From Effrenium voratum (Eukaryota; Sar; Dinophyceae; Suessiales; Symbiodiniaceae), in NCBI GenBank assembly GCA_963377175.1, contig CAUJNA010003242.1, positions 147,614-211,613 on the forward strand: 64,000 nt of DNA, given 5' to 3'. A program made the position numbers and the translations under genes. Below the pieces are notes generated by a model, which searched no databases, had not been told where the DNA came from, and saw only the letters and a program-made list of their open reading frames with translations. Positions within the stretch are counted from its first letter, which is position 1, and every line of letters starts with the position of its first letter. Of this stretch, positions 53,869-64,000 are shown piece by piece.

Positions 53869-54834
53869 GCGCGGATGCACGGCGCCCCAGTGCCGAAGTT
53901 CTTGAGGTCGAAACGGTTTTCAGCCCAGACCAAGCTCAGCTATGGGAAGTGCGCAAAACACATAGACCACCCGCTGTTCGGCTTCCTCAAAATGAGTTGA
54001 GGGATTTGTTCAGTTCTACCGAAAGCTGGCCTCGCGGGGTTTGGCTTGAGGTTTGTACCCGGAGGGGGGTGGGGTGGACGGTGCCCTTTTTTAGTGGGAT
54101 CTAGAAACGCGGGTGATAACGTAGGAGGTCCCGGTCCACAGGTGCAAAATTGGCATGTTTGAGGCGCAGCAAAGGGTGGGGACCCTCCGCTCCCGCATTG
54201 CAGGCACCGGTTTAGAGCACTCGTTGTGACATTCCTAGTTTGAAAGCTTCGGGTGGGCCCAACGACCGTACCCTCGAGGACTTGTATCGAACAAGGTGGT
54301 AAACTCTTCTGGCGAACGGTGGGCCAGCTTTCGGCCCGGCCGTTCTCATGTCGTTCTTTCCTTTTCGATGTAGAGGAACGAACGCCGCAAGACATGATAC
54401 AAGACGTGCGTCAGTTAGTTTGTGAAGCTTCTTTGCCCTGCACCCAAGTGAAACATAACAGCTAAGCAGAGGCCAACGTCACCCATATCCCGCAAGTCCC
54501 ACTGGCTGCGCCTGGTCTGTTTTCGGTTCCCACAGAAAACCGGGACTCATTGCCAGGACCCATCGTCCACGCGGAAGCAGCTGGTGGCCATGGCCCAAGA
54601 TCCACAGGAAAGACATGGATTGCGCTGGGCTCCCAGCCATCCGGTTCCTTAGCTCTTTGGCTCTTTGGCTCTTTAGCCTTTTAGTGGTTGTTGGTAGCTT
54701 TTCCATTTAACCCACTCAACGTTAAATGAGCGGGGGATCTGAGGGCAGCCCAAAATTCGGAGTTGAGTTTTGTCCGGGCCATGTATTTTGTGTGGACATG
54801 TCAGCATAAAGGGGACCCCCCAAACCAGCGGGTT

Positions 54835-54885
54835 TGCTTTTGGTTTCCCTTCAAAAGCAACCAGCACAAGGGCACCCTCAAAAAA
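54835..54885 (+). repeat. Dispersed ~50 bp host repeat (copy)
   Basis: GCTTTTGGTTTCCCTTCAAA ... CAAGGGCACCCTCAAAAA. Confidence 0.55.
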
Positions 54886-55300
54886 GCACGGCCCCACGTG
54901 TTCGGCGCGATGACTCTTTTGATGTCTGACCAGCCTGGCCAGCATACAAGGCAATTAAGCGGTATCTGGAGTCTCCTCCCAAACTTTTCTCTCATATCTT
55001 AGGGTACGCGAACTATGAAGCTGAATCTGCAAATCATAGTTTGTGTTCAGACAGCGCCTTTGTTGCGAAATGACCGATGCGGACTGTGGATTTTGGACAG
55101 GGCTTCACTTGGAGCAGAGCTGCGCGAGTTGCAACCGCCTCTGACATGGACGCCGGCTTCTTCACATGGGATTGCTTGTTGCTCCTATCGCAACTGGGAC
55201 TTTCCTCATTCCCCCCACCCTGTCCTGAACCTTTCTACTTCTCAGATTAACACGGAACCAAAAGGGGGTCCGATTTCGACATGGGTGTGTCCTTTGGTGG

Positions 55301-55352
55301 TTTTTCTTTTGGCTTCCCTTTTCACCACGCCCAAAACGGGGACCCTCAAAAA
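55301..55352 (+). repeat. Dispersed ~50 bp host repeat (copy)
   Basis: TTTTTCTTTTGGCTTCCCTT ... CCCAAAACGGGGACCCTCAA, about 130 bp upstream of the GDP-fucose synthase start. Confidence 0.55.
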
Positions 55353-55480
55353 CACGACGCACCCACATAGGAGGTTTCTTTCAAACGCACGGGTTCTTGG
55401 GGGGTTCCCGGTGTTTTGTGCCAAAAGCTGGGCGCCCGCCGAGCACGGAAAGCCATTTGACGGGCTCAGAACCAGCAGCC

Positions 55481-63522
<8,042 letters not shown>

Positions 63523-64000
63523 GTGATCGGCTTGCTCGGCTTGCGCCGCGAGCACCTGAATTTGAGCCAAATGAGGCTTTGAAAAGAGCACCGGAGCAGC
63601 GCACAAAGGGAACAAATATTTCCAGGCTGAAGTCAAGCAGATCATTGAGAGGGACCCCATTACATGTTGAGTTGGCTTCGAGTGAATAAAACATGGGGCT
63701 GTTATAGCGTGACTGGGGGGATGGGATAGCGTTCTCGGAAAACAGCTTGAACATGCAACCAGCTGCGGTCACACTCTGCCTGGCCATTTAAGCATTTGTT
63801 CCCCAATAACGTCCAGCTATGGGGACTTCGTGCTCCTGAAATCTGGGGCGTGGTGGTGTCTCGGTGTCCCGGTGGCATTTGCGGTCGTGTTCCGGCCCGG
63901 TGGTATCCCGGTTTTTCCCAGCAGTTTTTGGCGACTTTCAAGGTATAGCGGTGTTCGAGGGGTATCCCAGTGGTGTTATGAGTGGTGTCCCAATCAAGCC
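63523..64000. other. Host sequence downstream of GDP-fucose synthase
   Basis: After the stop at 63520-63522 no exon of a known family is visible. The last ~150 bp repeat GGTGTCCCGGTGG-type units (63850-64000). Confidence 0.45.

Noticed and set aside
54253..54465. Frame with TPQDMIQDVRQLV as a possible further M16 exon
   Set aside because: Faint resemblance to the segment after GNKYTL in insulysins, but phase and borders do not join to the exon at 53808.

Overview
The window is a piece of dinoflagellate nuclear DNA (Symbiodiniaceae/Suessiales-like) carrying a 20.6 kb, AT-rich integrated virus-like element. The host call rests on gene structure: in the two genes that could be rebuilt exon by exon (GDP-L-fucose synthase and an M16 peptidase), introns begin GC, GA or GT and end AG, and every downstream exon starts with G (AG|G). 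That pattern is characteristic of dinoflagellates. All recognisable host coding pieces lie on the + strand, in GC-rich DNA full of minisatellites.

Left host flank (1-5447): the 3' part of a non-LTR retrotransposon (reverse transcriptase plus RNase H), then 1.8 kb without a convincing gene.

Integrated element (5448-26080): a Polinton-like virus (PLV/Maverick type). It has ~530-560 bp terminal inverted repeats starting 5'-AG and a 5-bp target duplication (TTGTG). Its genes include a DDE (rve) integrase, A32-like packaging ATPase, double-jelly-roll major capsid protein, penton-like minor capsid protein, class-3 lipase, S74-chaperoned fibre, two GIY-YIG nucleases and a giant replication protein (divergent polymerase-like region plus SF1 helicase plus HNH-like tail). 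Several unrecognised small proteins are also present, one with an N-myristoylation signal. The morphogenesis block (7.8-14.2 kb) has TCTA boxes 10-23 nt before its start codons, like the late motif of CroV and mavirus. The putative non-structural genes instead carry a longer shared box (..TATTTAAAGAAATA..). Four genes carry single lesions (in-frame TAA, two frameshifts, an 8-bp tandem duplication), so this copy is probably recently endogenised and starting to decay.

Right host flank (26086-64000): + strand exons of a TPR protein, a short secreted-protein start, a coiled-coil protein, a tail-anchored membrane protein, a PLAC8 Cys-rich membrane protein (37709-41771), an insulysin-like M16 peptidase N-terminal region (47325-53868) and a complete 13-exon GDP-L-fucose synthase gene (55481-63522). 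Introns and intergenic DNA hold minisatellites, a TTTAGGG tract and at least seven copies of a ~50 bp dispersed repeat.
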